Source of the DNA: Ignavibacterium sp.
GTDB lineage: Bacteria; Bacteroidota; Ignavibacteria; Ignavibacteriales; Ignavibacteriaceae
Assembly (NCBI GenBank): GCA_032027145.1
Contig: JAVSMP010000001.1
Coordinates: forward strand, 1,950,903-2,014,902
Direction of reading: 5' to 3'
Length of the DNA stretch: 64,000 bases
Part shown: positions 26,187 to 34,261 of the stretch, one piece after another
How the letters are laid out: each line of letters opens with the position of its first letter
Position numbering within the stretch: the stretch's first letter is position 1
Notes under the pieces: model-generated
The model's database searches: none
What the model saw: only the letters and a program-made list of their open reading frames with translations
What the model was told of the DNA's origin: nothing
Position numbers and translations under genes: made by a program

Positions 26187-27123
26187 AACTAAAAATAGAA
26201 TTGCTGCAATAGATATCGGAACCAATTCCTTTCATCTTATAATCCTGGAAATTACCAATAACAATAAACTTAAATTACTGGATCGCGACAGAGTTTTTTT
26301 AAGAATCGGGAATATCAAACAAAACGGTTTGAATATTATTTCAAAAAGTGATACCGAAGCAGCAGTAAATGTTTTATTGAAATTTAAACAACTGGCAGAT
26401 TTTCATAAAGCAAGGATTTTTGCTATTGCTACAAGTGCTGTAAGAGAAGCTTCAAACAACAAAGAATTTATCAGCGAAGTTTTTAATCGAACAAGAGTAA
26501 AAATTAAAATTATTGATGGGAAATCTGAAGCAAAATTAATATTCCTTGGGATGAAGAATGCACTTGATCTAAGCAGCTCAAATGTGCTTGGAATTGATAT
26601 TGGAGGCGGAAGCACTGAATTTATTTATGCTGTTAACGGAAAAGTTAAATATGCTGATAGTGTAAAAATTGGAGCTGTAAGATTATCCAATGTTTTTTTC
26701 TCTGAATATAAAATTACAAAATCAGCTGTAAGCGCTTGCGAGGATTATGTTGAAGCTCATATTCAAAAACAAATTGATATGAAGATATTCAGAAAAATTG
26801 ACATTGCTGTTGGTTCATCAGGAACAGTAGATACTATTTGTATGATAAAAAATATTCAATCAGGTAATGCCGTTAGAAAAAAATTAAATGGATTTGAATT
26901 TTCTTATGATGAATTTGAAGATATTTATAATCTTATAATGAATCTAAGAACGCCCGACGAAAGGATGAATGTACCTGGATTAGAATCAAAACGTGCTGAT
27001 ATAATTCCCGCAGGTTTGATTATACTAAAAAAAATATTTCAATTATTTGATTTAAACAAGATGATATTATCCGAATACGCCTTGCGTGAAGGTATAGTTT
27101 TCAAAGCATTAAATTTGAACTAA
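26179..27123 (+). CDS. Ppx/GppA-family phosphatase
   Basis: The 314 residues form an actin-like phosphatase of the exopolyphosphatase/pppGpp hydrolase family. Seen: the N-terminal IAAIDIGTNSFHLIILE, the catalytic-region FAIATSAVREASNNKEFI, and LGIDIGGGSTEFIYA. At 314 residues it is the short two-domain form lacking the C-terminal HD-like domain of E. coli Ppx and GppA. It overlaps the glycosyltransferase by 8 nt. The choice between polyphosphate and pppGpp as substrate is open. Confidence 0.92.
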   Translation: MDKTKNRIAAIDIGTNSFHLIILEITNNNKLKLLDRDRVFLRIGNIKQNGLNIISKSDTEAAVNVLLKFKQLADFHKARIFAIATSAVREASNNKEFISEVFNRTRVKIKIIDGKSEAKLIFLGMKNALDLSSSNVLGIDIGGGSTEFIYAVNGKVKYADSVKIGAVRLSNVFFSEYKITKSAVSACEDYVEAHIQKQIDMKIFRKIDIAVGSSGTVDTICMIKNIQSGNAVRKKLNGFEFSYDEFEDIYNLIMNLRTPDERMNVPGLESKRADIIPAGLIILKKIFQLFDLNKMILSEYALREGIVFKALNLN

Positions 27124-27173
27124 GATAGATTTTTACATATTTAGACATTCTTTTTTAAGACTTACTGACTAAG

Positions 27174-27181
27174 TATATTTG
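27174..27181 (+). promoter_or_regulatory. Candidate -7 element (TATATTTG) of lepA
   Basis: The octamer matches TAnnTTTG and lies 21 nt before the lepA ATG. The same TATATTTGCA decamer occurs ahead of the rhomboid gene (47062). No clear -33 TTTG is visible. Confidence 0.4.
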
Positions 27182-27202
27182 CACTTAATTTAATCTGAGA
27201 AT

Positions 27203-28993
27203 ATGAATAACATTAGAAATTTTTGCATTATTGCGCACATAGATCATGGTAAATCAACAATAGCTGATTGTTTACTTGAAAAAACCGGTGTTGTTTCTGC
27301 CCGTGAAGCAAAAGATCAGATATTAGATAATTTAGAACTTGAACGGGAACGTGGAATTACTATAAAATCACATGCAATTCAAATGCATTATCGGTTTAAG
27401 GGACAGGAATATGTTCTTAATTTAATTGATACGCCTGGTCATGTGGATTTTACGTATGAAGTTTCGCGCTCACTAGCAGCATGTGAAGGTGCTATACTTA
27501 TCGTTGACGCCGCACAAGGAGTTGAAGCTCAAACGATTAGTAATCTTTATCTTGCAATTGATGCTGGATTAGAGATTATCCCTGTTATAAATAAAATCGA
27601 TCTGCCAAGTGCTGAAATTGATAAAGTAGCTAATCAAATTATTGAACTGATTGGTTGTGATAAAGAAGATATAATCCATACAAGTGCTAAGTCTAAAATT
27701 GGAATAAATGAATTATTAGAAGCAGTTATTGAAAGAGTGCCACCGCCAAAAGGTGATCCAAATGCACCGCTTCAGGCTTTGATTTTTGATTCTGTTTTTG
27801 ATTCTTACCGGGGAGCTATTGCTTACATTAGAATATTTGAAGGTACGCTTAAAACAAATGATAAACTCAAATTCTTTAAAGTACATATTGAATCTGATGC
27901 AGAAGAAATTGGCACCTTAGGTCTGAAGAAAATCAAAACAGATGAACTTTCAGCAGGTGATGTTGGATATATTATTGCAGGGATTAAAGATGTTCACGAA
28001 ACAAAGGTTGGCGATACAATTACTCATGCAAAAAATGGTGCTGCAGAGCCGTTGCCGGGTTATAAAGATGTAAAGCCAATGGTTTACAGCGGGTTATATC
28101 CAACTGACTCTGACGACTTTGAAGATCTTCGTGATGCTTTGGATAAATTCAGATTAAATGATTCCGCTTTAATATATCAACCGGAAACATCTGCCGCATT
28201 AGGGTTTGGATTTAGATGCGGCTTTCTTGGTTTACTGCATATGGAAATTGTTCAGGAACGATTATTACGCGAATATAATCAATCAATAATTACAACATTA
28301 CCAAACGTTGAGTATTATGTTTATACTAAAAAGGGAGAGAAAATAACTGTTGATAATCCCGCTGAAATGCCTCCTGTTGGCAGCATTGACAGAGTTGAAG
28401 AACCGTATATGAAAGCGCAAATAGTTACTCCAAGCGAATATGTCGGGAATATTATGAAGCTTGCAATGGATAAGCGAGGCACTTATATAAATACTAATTA
28501 TATTGATCCCACACGTGCAGATATTCAATTCGAGTTCCCTCTTTCAGAAATAATTTTTGATTTTTATGATAAACTTAAATCCTCTACCCGGGGTTATGCT
28601 TCTTTTGATTATGAATATATAGGCTATCGTGAATCTGATCTTGTAAAACTTGATATTCTCTTAAATGGTGAACCAGTTGATGCTCTTTCGATGATTGTTC
28701 ATCGAAGTAAATCTTTTGAGTGGGGCAGAAAGGTCAGTTCAAAACTTAAAGACCTGATACCAAGGCAGATGTTTGAAATAAGTATTCAGGCGGCAATCGG
28801 TACAAAAGTAATTTCAAAATCAATTGTTAAAGCTCTTAGGAAAAATGTTATTGCCAAATGTTACGGCGGAGATATATCCCGTAAAAGGAAATTACTTGAA
28901 AAACAAAAAGAAGGTAAAAAGCGTATGAAGCAAGTTGGCAATGTTGAAATTCCGCAAGAAGCATTTTTAGCTGTTTTACAAATAGAGGATTAG
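27203..28993 (+). CDS. lepA: Elongation factor 4 (LepA)
   Basis: LepA is a translational GTPase that acts on stalled or assembling ribosomes. Seen: G1 [12 protein letters not shown], the switch segment [14 protein letters not shown]3 [13 protein letters not shown]4 NKIDLPSA, then the LepA-specific C-terminal domain with YFKVLAKKR-type basic ending (here [18 protein letters not shown]). The 596-residue length is standard. lepB follows 20 nt later, as in many bacteria. Confidence 0.98.
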   Translation: MNNIRNFCIIAHIDHGKSTIADCLLEKTGVVSAREAKDQILDNLELERERGITIKSHAIQMHYRFKGQEYVLNLIDTPGHVDFTYEVSRSLAACEGAILIVDAAQGVEAQTISNLYLAIDAGLEIIPVINKIDLPSAEIDKVANQIIELIGCDKEDIIHTSAKSKIGINELLEAVIERVPPPKGDPNAPLQALIFDSVFDSYRGAIAYIRIFEGTLKTNDKLKFFKVHIESDAEEIGTLGLKKIKTDELSAGDVGYIIAGIKDVHETKVGDTITHAKNGAAEPLPGYKDVKPMVYSGLYPTDSDDFEDLRDALDKFRLNDSALIYQPETSAALGFGFRCGFLGLLHMEIVQERLLREYNQSIITTLPNVEYYVYTKKGEKITVDNPAEMPPVGSIDRVEEPYMKAQIVTPSEYVGNIMKLAMDKRGTYINTNYIDPTRADIQFEFPLSEIIFDFYDKLKSSTRGYASFDYEYIGYRESDLVKLDILLNGEPVDALSMIVHRSKSFEWGRKVSSKLKDLIPRQMFEISIQAAIGTKVISKSIVKALRKNVIAKCYGGDISRKRKLLEKQKEGKKRMKQVGNVEIPQEAFLAVLQIED

Positions 28994-29013
28994 AATTTCA
29001 GGATTGTGATCAA

Positions 29014-29856
29014 ATGAAACGCCTGTTAAAAATATTAGTACTTCTTTTGTTTATAGCACTGCTGCTAAAATTATTTGTTGTTGATGCTTTCAAAATTCCA
29101 ACAGGTTCAATGAAAAATACTTTGATTGAAGGTGATTTTATCATTGTAAACAAATTAGCATATTCTTTTTCTACACCGCATCAAATACCTTTTTGGGGCA
29201 AACGGCTACAAAGAATGAAAATCTCAGCAACCGGAAAACCAGAGTTTAATGATGTTATCGCATTTGAAATACCAGCTAATTATTATGATCCTGCTTCTAA
29301 AGACTATTCAATTCTGATAAAAAGAATTATTGGTTTGCCTGGCGATACAATAGAGTTAAAAGAACAAGAATTATTTGTAAACAACATTAAATATCGAACA
29401 CCTTCTTATATTAAAATTGATCTTGAAGAGCAGCCAATTGAAAATATTGATTCAAAGATATTTCCTTATGATAGTAAGTGGACTACTGTTAATTACGGTC
29501 CTATTGTAATTCCGAAAAAAGGAATGACAGTTGAATTAAATCCTAACAACATTTTGCAATGGCAGAATGTAATTAATACAGAATTTGGTAAGAAAGTCGT
29601 TAGCATTGAGGGAACTGTCATAACGGTTAACGGTGTTGCAGTAAGAGATTACACATTTAATAAAGACTATTATTTTGTTCTTGGTGATAACAGAAAAAAT
29701 AGTATTGATAGCCGCTATTTTGGCTATGTTTCTGAAGATTGGTTAATTGGAAAGGCATTGTTTATTTATTGGTCACAGATACCAGTGCAAACTTCCGGAA
29801 TTAGTGATTTTTTCTCATCCATAAGATTTAGCCGGTTAATGCAGTCTATAGACTAG
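29014..29856 (+). CDS. lepB: Signal peptidase I
   Basis: This inner-membrane serine/lysine protease releases signal peptides of exported proteins. It has one N-terminal membrane helix (about residues 4-24), the nucleophile in IPTGSMKNTL (Ser32), the general base in LIKRIIGLPGD (Lys103), and a C-terminal LGDNRKNSIDSRYFG box. The 280-residue length includes a long insertion between the catalytic lysine and the C-terminal box, as in larger Gram-negative SPases. The gene pairs with lepA. Confidence 0.96.
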   Translation: MKRLLKILVLLLFIALLLKLFVVDAFKIPTGSMKNTLIEGDFIIVNKLAYSFSTPHQIPFWGKRLQRMKISATGKPEFNDVIAFEIPANYYDPASKDYSILIKRIIGLPGDTIELKEQELFVNNIKYRTPSYIKIDLEEQPIENIDSKIFPYDSKWTTVNYGPIVIPKKGMTVELNPNNILQWQNVINTEFGKKVVSIEGTVITVNGVAVRDYTFNKDYYFVLGDNRKNSIDSRYFGYVSEDWLIGKALFIYWSQIPVQTSGISDFFSSIRFSRLMQSID

Positions 29857-29917
29857 CATTGGAAGGTTTTAAAACTTGATACGATCATTTCATTAAATTA
29901 CTTTGAGATAAGAATTT

Positions 29918-31897
29918 ATGAGCAAACCGGTTTTAATTATTATTATTCTTTCTTCTTTTATTTCAGCACAGAATAAGTATTTTATTTATTTCAAAGACAA
30001 AGGACCCGAGAATTCTTTCAGCCAGCTGAATAAAAACAGTGTTGGTTATCAGGAGGCTCTTAATCTTTTAACTGATAAAGCTGTTGAAAGAAGAATTAAG
30101 AATATGGGTGATGAGTATATTACTTTTGAAGACTTAAAAATTTACTCCGATTATATAGCAGAAATCGAAAATCTTGGAGTGAATATTCTTAGAGAACTTT
30201 CATGGTTTAATTCGGTATCTGCTTATCTTAATTCTGATCAGATTGAAAAAATAAAATATCTGCCGTATGTAAAATCAATAGAGCCGGTAAAAAAACTTTT
30301 CTATAAAAATGATTTTGAGTTTGAAATTGATAATTCTTTATCAAAAGTATATGATACTACTTTTAACTATGGGTTAGCGTACAAACAAGTTAATTTGTCG
30401 GATATTCCTTTTATCCATTCAAAAAATATTTCAGGAAAAAATGTTCTGATTGGAATACTTGACTCAGGATTTGATTGGAAATACCACGAAGCTTTAAAAA
30501 CTAAAAATGTAATAGCTGAATATGATTTTGTTTTTAATGATTCAATAACTGCAAATCAACCAGGTGATATTCAATCACAAGATCGCCACGGTACTTATGT
30601 TTTTTCTTTACTAGCTGGTTCAACTGATAGTATTGTGATTGGTCCTGCATTTAATTCGTCTTTCATTTTGGCAAAAACAGAAGATGTTAGAAGTGAAACC
30701 CAGATTGAAGAAGATAATTATGCAGCAGCTTTAATATGGATGGAGTCACTCGGAGTTGATATTACAACCAGCTCTTTGGGTTATAATGAGTTTGATAATA
30801 GTAATTCTTCATATTCTTATTCTGATATGGACGGGAAAACCACAATTGTAACTAAAGCTGTTAATCTTGCTTATCTTCGCGGTGTTTCTACTTTTACATC
30901 AGCAGGAAATGAAGGAAATACTTCCTGGAAATATATTACTGCACCTGCAGATGGATATAAAATCATTTCTGTTGGAGCAGTTGATGAACTTGGAAATATA
31001 GCATCTTTCAGCAGTCGCGGTCCAACATACGATGGAAGAATAAAACCTGAAGTTGTTGCATGCGGTGTTAATGATTATGGAGCATTAGCTCATACTGTAA
31101 ACTCTTATATGTTTGGCACCGGCACTTCTGCATCTACACCTATTGCAAGTGGAATAGCAGCTCTGCTTCTATCAGCTTTCCCGCATCTAAAAAATGAGCA
31201 GATAAGAAATATAATTCTTGAGTCATCATCAAATTCATTAAATCCAAATAATAATATTGGATATGGAATAATGACTGCAAAAGGTGCAATTGAATTTCCA
31301 AATCTGCAAAAAGAATCTAATGAGTTTATTTTGCACAAAATGATCTTTGAGGATAGGATTAGAGAAAATTCTGTTAATATTGTTTTCAAAATCGCAGATG
31401 ATCTGTTAGAACCAATTCAAATGACTAAAAGTGATATGTACAGTTTTGTTTATACTTTTCCGCAAAATAACAATGGAGAAGTTATTCAATTTTATATCAC
31501 TTATTCTGACAGTTCGAATAATTTTTATCGTAAGCCGGAAAATGGTTTTTATAGATATGTTTATGGTACAGAATTAATTTCTCTGAATCTGGAAACACAA
31601 CAATATCAGTCAGATAATAAAATAAGTGAATTTTTCCCTAATCCGTTTTTACCTGCTGACCATAAGAATGTGCAAATCAGGTTTTATTCTAACGGGAATG
31701 AATTATTTAAAATATTAATTATTGATGGAGCTGGGCAGAAGGTTATTGAAAGAAATATAAGTACAGTTCCTGGCAATAATTTATTTGAATGGGATGGATA
31801 TTCTGATAGAGGTTATGTGTGTGCAAGTGGTGTTTATTATGCCCTGATTCAATTTGGTGGTAAAGAATATGGTAAAAAATTAGTGCTGTTAAAGTAA
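29918..31897 (+). CDS. S8 subtilisin-like protease with T9SS C-terminal domain
   Basis: The protein has a signal peptide (MSKPVLIIIILSSFISAQ), a propeptide-like region (about residues 20-120, with VNILRELSWFNSVSAYLNSD), then a subtilase domain with all three catalytic residues: Asp182 (GILDSGFDW), His224 (DRHGTYVFS) and Ser404 (GTGTSASTPIASGIAA). The C-terminal domain (about 580-659) has FFPNPFLP and ends GKKLVLLK, typical of T9SS-secreted proteins. It is predicted to be a surface or secreted protease. The substrate is unknown. Confidence 0.92.
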   Translation: MSKPVLIIIILSSFISAQNKYFIYFKDKGPENSFSQLNKNSVGYQEALNLLTDKAVERRIKNMGDEYITFEDLKIYSDYIAEIENLGVNILRELSWFNSVSAYLNSDQIEKIKYLPYVKSIEPVKKLFYKNDFEFEIDNSLSKVYDTTFNYGLAYKQVNLSDIPFIHSKNISGKNVLIGILDSGFDWKYHEALKTKNVIAEYDFVFNDSITANQPGDIQSQDRHGTYVFSLLAGSTDSIVIGPAFNSSFILAKTEDVRSETQIEEDNYAAALIWMESLGVDITTSSLGYNEFDNSNSSYSYSDMDGKTTIVTKAVNLAYLRGVSTFTSAGNEGNTSWKYITAPADGYKIISVGAVDELGNIASFSSRGPTYDGRIKPEVVACGVNDYGALAHTVNSYMFGTGTSASTPIASGIAALLLSAFPHLKNEQIRNIILESSSNSLNPNNNIGYGIMTAKGAIEFPNLQKESNEFILHKMIFEDRIRENSVNIVFKIADDLLEPIQMTKSDMYSFVYTFPQNNNGEVIQFYITYSDSSNNFYRKPENGFYRYVYGTELISLNLETQQYQSDNKISEFFPNPFLPADHKNVQIRFYSNGNELFKILIIDGAGQKVIERNISTVPGNNLFEWDGYSDRGYVCASGVYYALIQFGGKEYGKKLVLLK

Positions 31898-31967
31898 GAT
31901 TTAAATTACTAATCTAATAATTTTATCTTGTTACTAAGATTAAAAATAATTTTTTAAGGGATATGTA

Positions 31968-32609
31968 ATGAAGAATATTCTTTTTCCTGCTCAAAAAAAA
32001 TATCTGGAATCATACAGAAAACAGGAAGATAAACTAATTCTTGAGATGGAAGAATTTGCCGAAGAGAATTCGATTCCAATTATTGAATGGCATGCAATTG
32101 AGTTTATTGAAAAATTAATTCTTATCAGTAAGCCTAAACGAGTACTGGAAATTGGTACAGCAATTGGTTATTCAACAATAAGAATTGCCCGTTGCCTTGC
32201 CAGATCATCTTCAATGTTTACTATTGAAAAAAGCAGTGATAATGTTGAACTGGCTTCAAAGTATATTAACAGATCAGGTGAAAGTAAAAAGATAAAACTT
32301 ATCTATGGTGATGCATTAAGTGTTTTACCGCAGATGGATAAAAAATTTGATTTTATTTTTCTTGATGCTGATAAACATGATTATAAAAGATTGTTTGATT
32401 ATTCTATGCTGTTATTAAAAAAGGGAGGGATAATTATTGTTGATAATGTTTTATGGCATGGTTATACAGCTTCATCAAATGTACCTGCTAAATATAAAAC
32501 CTCAACAAGACATATAAGAGATTTCAACAAAATATTTATTCTTCAGCAAAACCTTGATTCAATGATTCTGCCGGTTGGTGATGGCTTAGGTTTCGGAATT
32601 AAAAAATGA
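31968..32609 (+). CDS. O-methyltransferase (family 3)
   Basis: The 213-residue protein resembles the small catechol/caffeoyl-CoA-type O-methyltransferases (YrrM-like). Seen: the SAM motif VLEIGTAIGYSTIRIA, the acidic TIEKSSDNVELA, and the metal-binding IFLDADKHDYKRLFDY followed by IIVDNVLWHG. In this family, YrrM/TrmR acts on tRNA wobble hydroxyuridine. That substrate is possible here but unproven. Its end overlaps the next gene by 4 nt (ATGA). Confidence 0.88.
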   Translation: MKNILFPAQKKYLESYRKQEDKLILEMEEFAEENSIPIIEWHAIEFIEKLILISKPKRVLEIGTAIGYSTIRIARCLARSSSMFTIEKSSDNVELASKYINRSGESKKIKLIYGDALSVLPQMDKKFDFIFLDADKHDYKRLFDYSMLLLKKGGIIIVDNVLWHGYTASSNVPAKYKTSTRHIRDFNKIFILQQNLDSMILPVGDGLGFGIKK

Positions 32610-33046
32610 AAGAAATAATTATCACTAAAGAATTTTTGGATGAAGTAGAACTCTTTTCTGATAAAAAGCTCTTTAGAAAAAATGATATAACTTTACTGTT
32701 GGAAAACTATTTTATCAATCAGGATGTAAAAGAGTTTAAGGATTTTGTTTTTACCGGAAAATATATAAATGGATTATTCAATGTATTGCAGACAGCTGGA
32801 AGCATTGCGAATTTTCAAAATCTTGAACTGGTTAAAAGAGATTTAAATAATAATATAGAAAAAGTAACTTCTCTTATAAAAGAAATTACTTTATCTATGA
32901 CTGATAAGAATAAAACGGCAATAGAAAAGGATTATCTGAGTAATACAAAAGATTCATTTCATAACATAAAACAGCTTGTCGAAGACCTTGATCTTATTAA
33001 AAAATATTTGAACTTTCTAAAAAGAACAAATCATACTACGATTTAG
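32606..33046 (+). CDS. Uncharacterised all-helical protein
   Basis: I recognise no family. The 146 residues are predicted mostly helical and highly charged (for example ELVKRDLNNNIEKVTSLIKEI) with no cysteine, signal peptide or membrane segment. The start overlaps the O-methyltransferase stop codon (ATGA), so it is translationally coupled and should work with it or share its regulation. Its 3' end overlaps the convergent MarR gene by 11 nt. Confidence 0.6.
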   Translation: MKEIIITKEFLDEVELFSDKKLFRKNDITLLLENYFINQDVKEFKDFVFTGKYINGLFNVLQTAGSIANFQNLELVKRDLNNNIEKVTSLIKEITLSMTDKNKTAIEKDYLSNTKDSFHNIKQLVEDLDLIKKYLNFLKRTNHTTI

Positions 33047-33482
33047 CAATCCACTTTTCCAAAGCAGATAAAAAGTAAGTCATTGCAGTAATAAGCGGTT
33101 GATGCTGTTCTTCGTCAATATCCTGCAGTATATCTTTATGAATATCTATATAAGCCTTGTTTAACTGCTGAACAAGAAGCTGTCCCTTCTTTGATAAAGA
33201 AACTCTCATATTTCTTCTGTCGTTAGGGTCAATTTCCCTGATGATATATTCTTTTTGAACTAAGCCATCGATGATTCTGGTTAATCTGCTTGGACTTAAA
33301 TTCATCCTTTCAGCAATAGCTTTATTGTTTATACTTTCGTCTGATCCGAATAATCTTAAACATCTGAATTCAGCTTGTGTAAGATTATGAATTTCAGCAA
33401 GACGAGCTTCTTTTTCCTGGCAGTTAGCTAATAAGACAAAAGTTAAATTAGCTAAACTTTCTGCGTTTTGATTTATATCCAT
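33036..33482 (-). CDS. MarR-family transcriptional regulator
   Basis: The 148-residue protein has the winged-helix fold of MarR dimers: helix-turn-helix SINNKAIAERMNLSPSRLTRIIDGL and the wing EYIREIDPNDRRNMRVSLSKKG, with flanking dimerisation helices. MarR proteins usually respond to small ligands or oxidants; the ligand is unknown, and one Cys (ANCQEKEA) lies in the first helix. It converges with the helical gene above and is separated from the YigZ gene by 83 nt. Confidence 0.93.
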   Translation of the reverse strand: MDINQNAESLANLTFVLLANCQEKEARLAEIHNLTQAEFRCLRLFGSDESINNKAIAERMNLSPSRLTRIIDGLVQKEYIIREIDPNDRRNMRVSLSKKGQLLVQQLNKAYIDIHKDILQDIDEEQHQPLITAMTYFLSALEKWIAKS

Positions 33483-33565
33483 TTTAATTCCGGTTATTGT
33501 AAGATAAACTATTGTCTATGACAAATATCGATAAGAATAACAATTTAATCAAGTGTATATTAAAT

Positions 33566-34192
33566 TTATTTAACTAAATATCTGAATAGTATTTTTCTTT
33601 GTATTGAGATTTGTCCGTTAGTAAGATTTGTTAGCTCTGAAATAAATTTATTAATATTCTTTGGTTTGATGTAACAGGTAAAGAATGCTTTATCAGTAAA
33701 TTGTGTTTCATTAATAATTGCCGATAGCTGGTTTGCAACTCTATGAATATGACTAACAAAACTAAATTCCACTTCAATCTCAACTTCTTCATACAGTATT
33801 TTCTGTATGATTTCTGACTGCTCCAAAACGCTGATAGATGCGTTATAATAAGCTTTACCCAGCGGGCCTACCCCAAGCTTGGTTCCGCCGAAATATCTCA
33901 CTACAATCAACAATACATCGGTTAAATCGAAATGTTCAATTGCATTTAAGATCCTGATTCCGGCTGTACCATTTGGCTCTCCATCATCGGAATATTTCTG
34001 TTCAGCGTTTTTAATTTTATAAGCATAACAGTGATGTGTGGCATCATAGTATTTTTTTCGAATTTCTGACAGATAATTTTGTGCAGTGGTATTATTATCA
34101 GCAGAATAAACTATTGCTATAAACTCCGAACCTTTTTCTTTGAGAGAGTACTGTTTGTATTCTTTTACAGTTTTTATTTGTTCTGGCAGCAT
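33566..34192 (-). CDS. YigZ/IMPACT-family protein
   Basis: The 208-residue protein has the full UPF0029/IMPACT N-terminal signature YSDDGEPNGTAGIRIL and VVRYFGGTKLGVGPLGKAYYNA, followed by a ferredoxin-like C-terminal domain. The family is widely conserved; the yeast and mammalian homologue regulates Gcn2, while the bacterial role is unknown (nucleic-acid binding is suggested by structure). It is transcribed away from uvrA. Confidence 0.93.
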   Translation of the reverse strand: MLPEQIKTVKEYKQYSLKEKGSEFIAIVYSADNNTTAQNYLSEIRKKYYDATHHCYAYKIKNAEQKYSDDGEPNGTAGIRILNAIEHFDLTDVLLIVVRYFGGTKLGVGPLGKAYYNASISVLEQSEIIQKILYEEVEIEVEFSFVSHIHRVANQLSAIINETQFTDKAFFTCYIKPKNINKFISELTNLTNGQISIQRKILFRYLVK

Positions 34193-34261
34193 AAATGTGC
34201 GATTGAATAATCCATACTAAAAATATTTGTTTATCAATATCACTATTCCTAAAATAACTGT

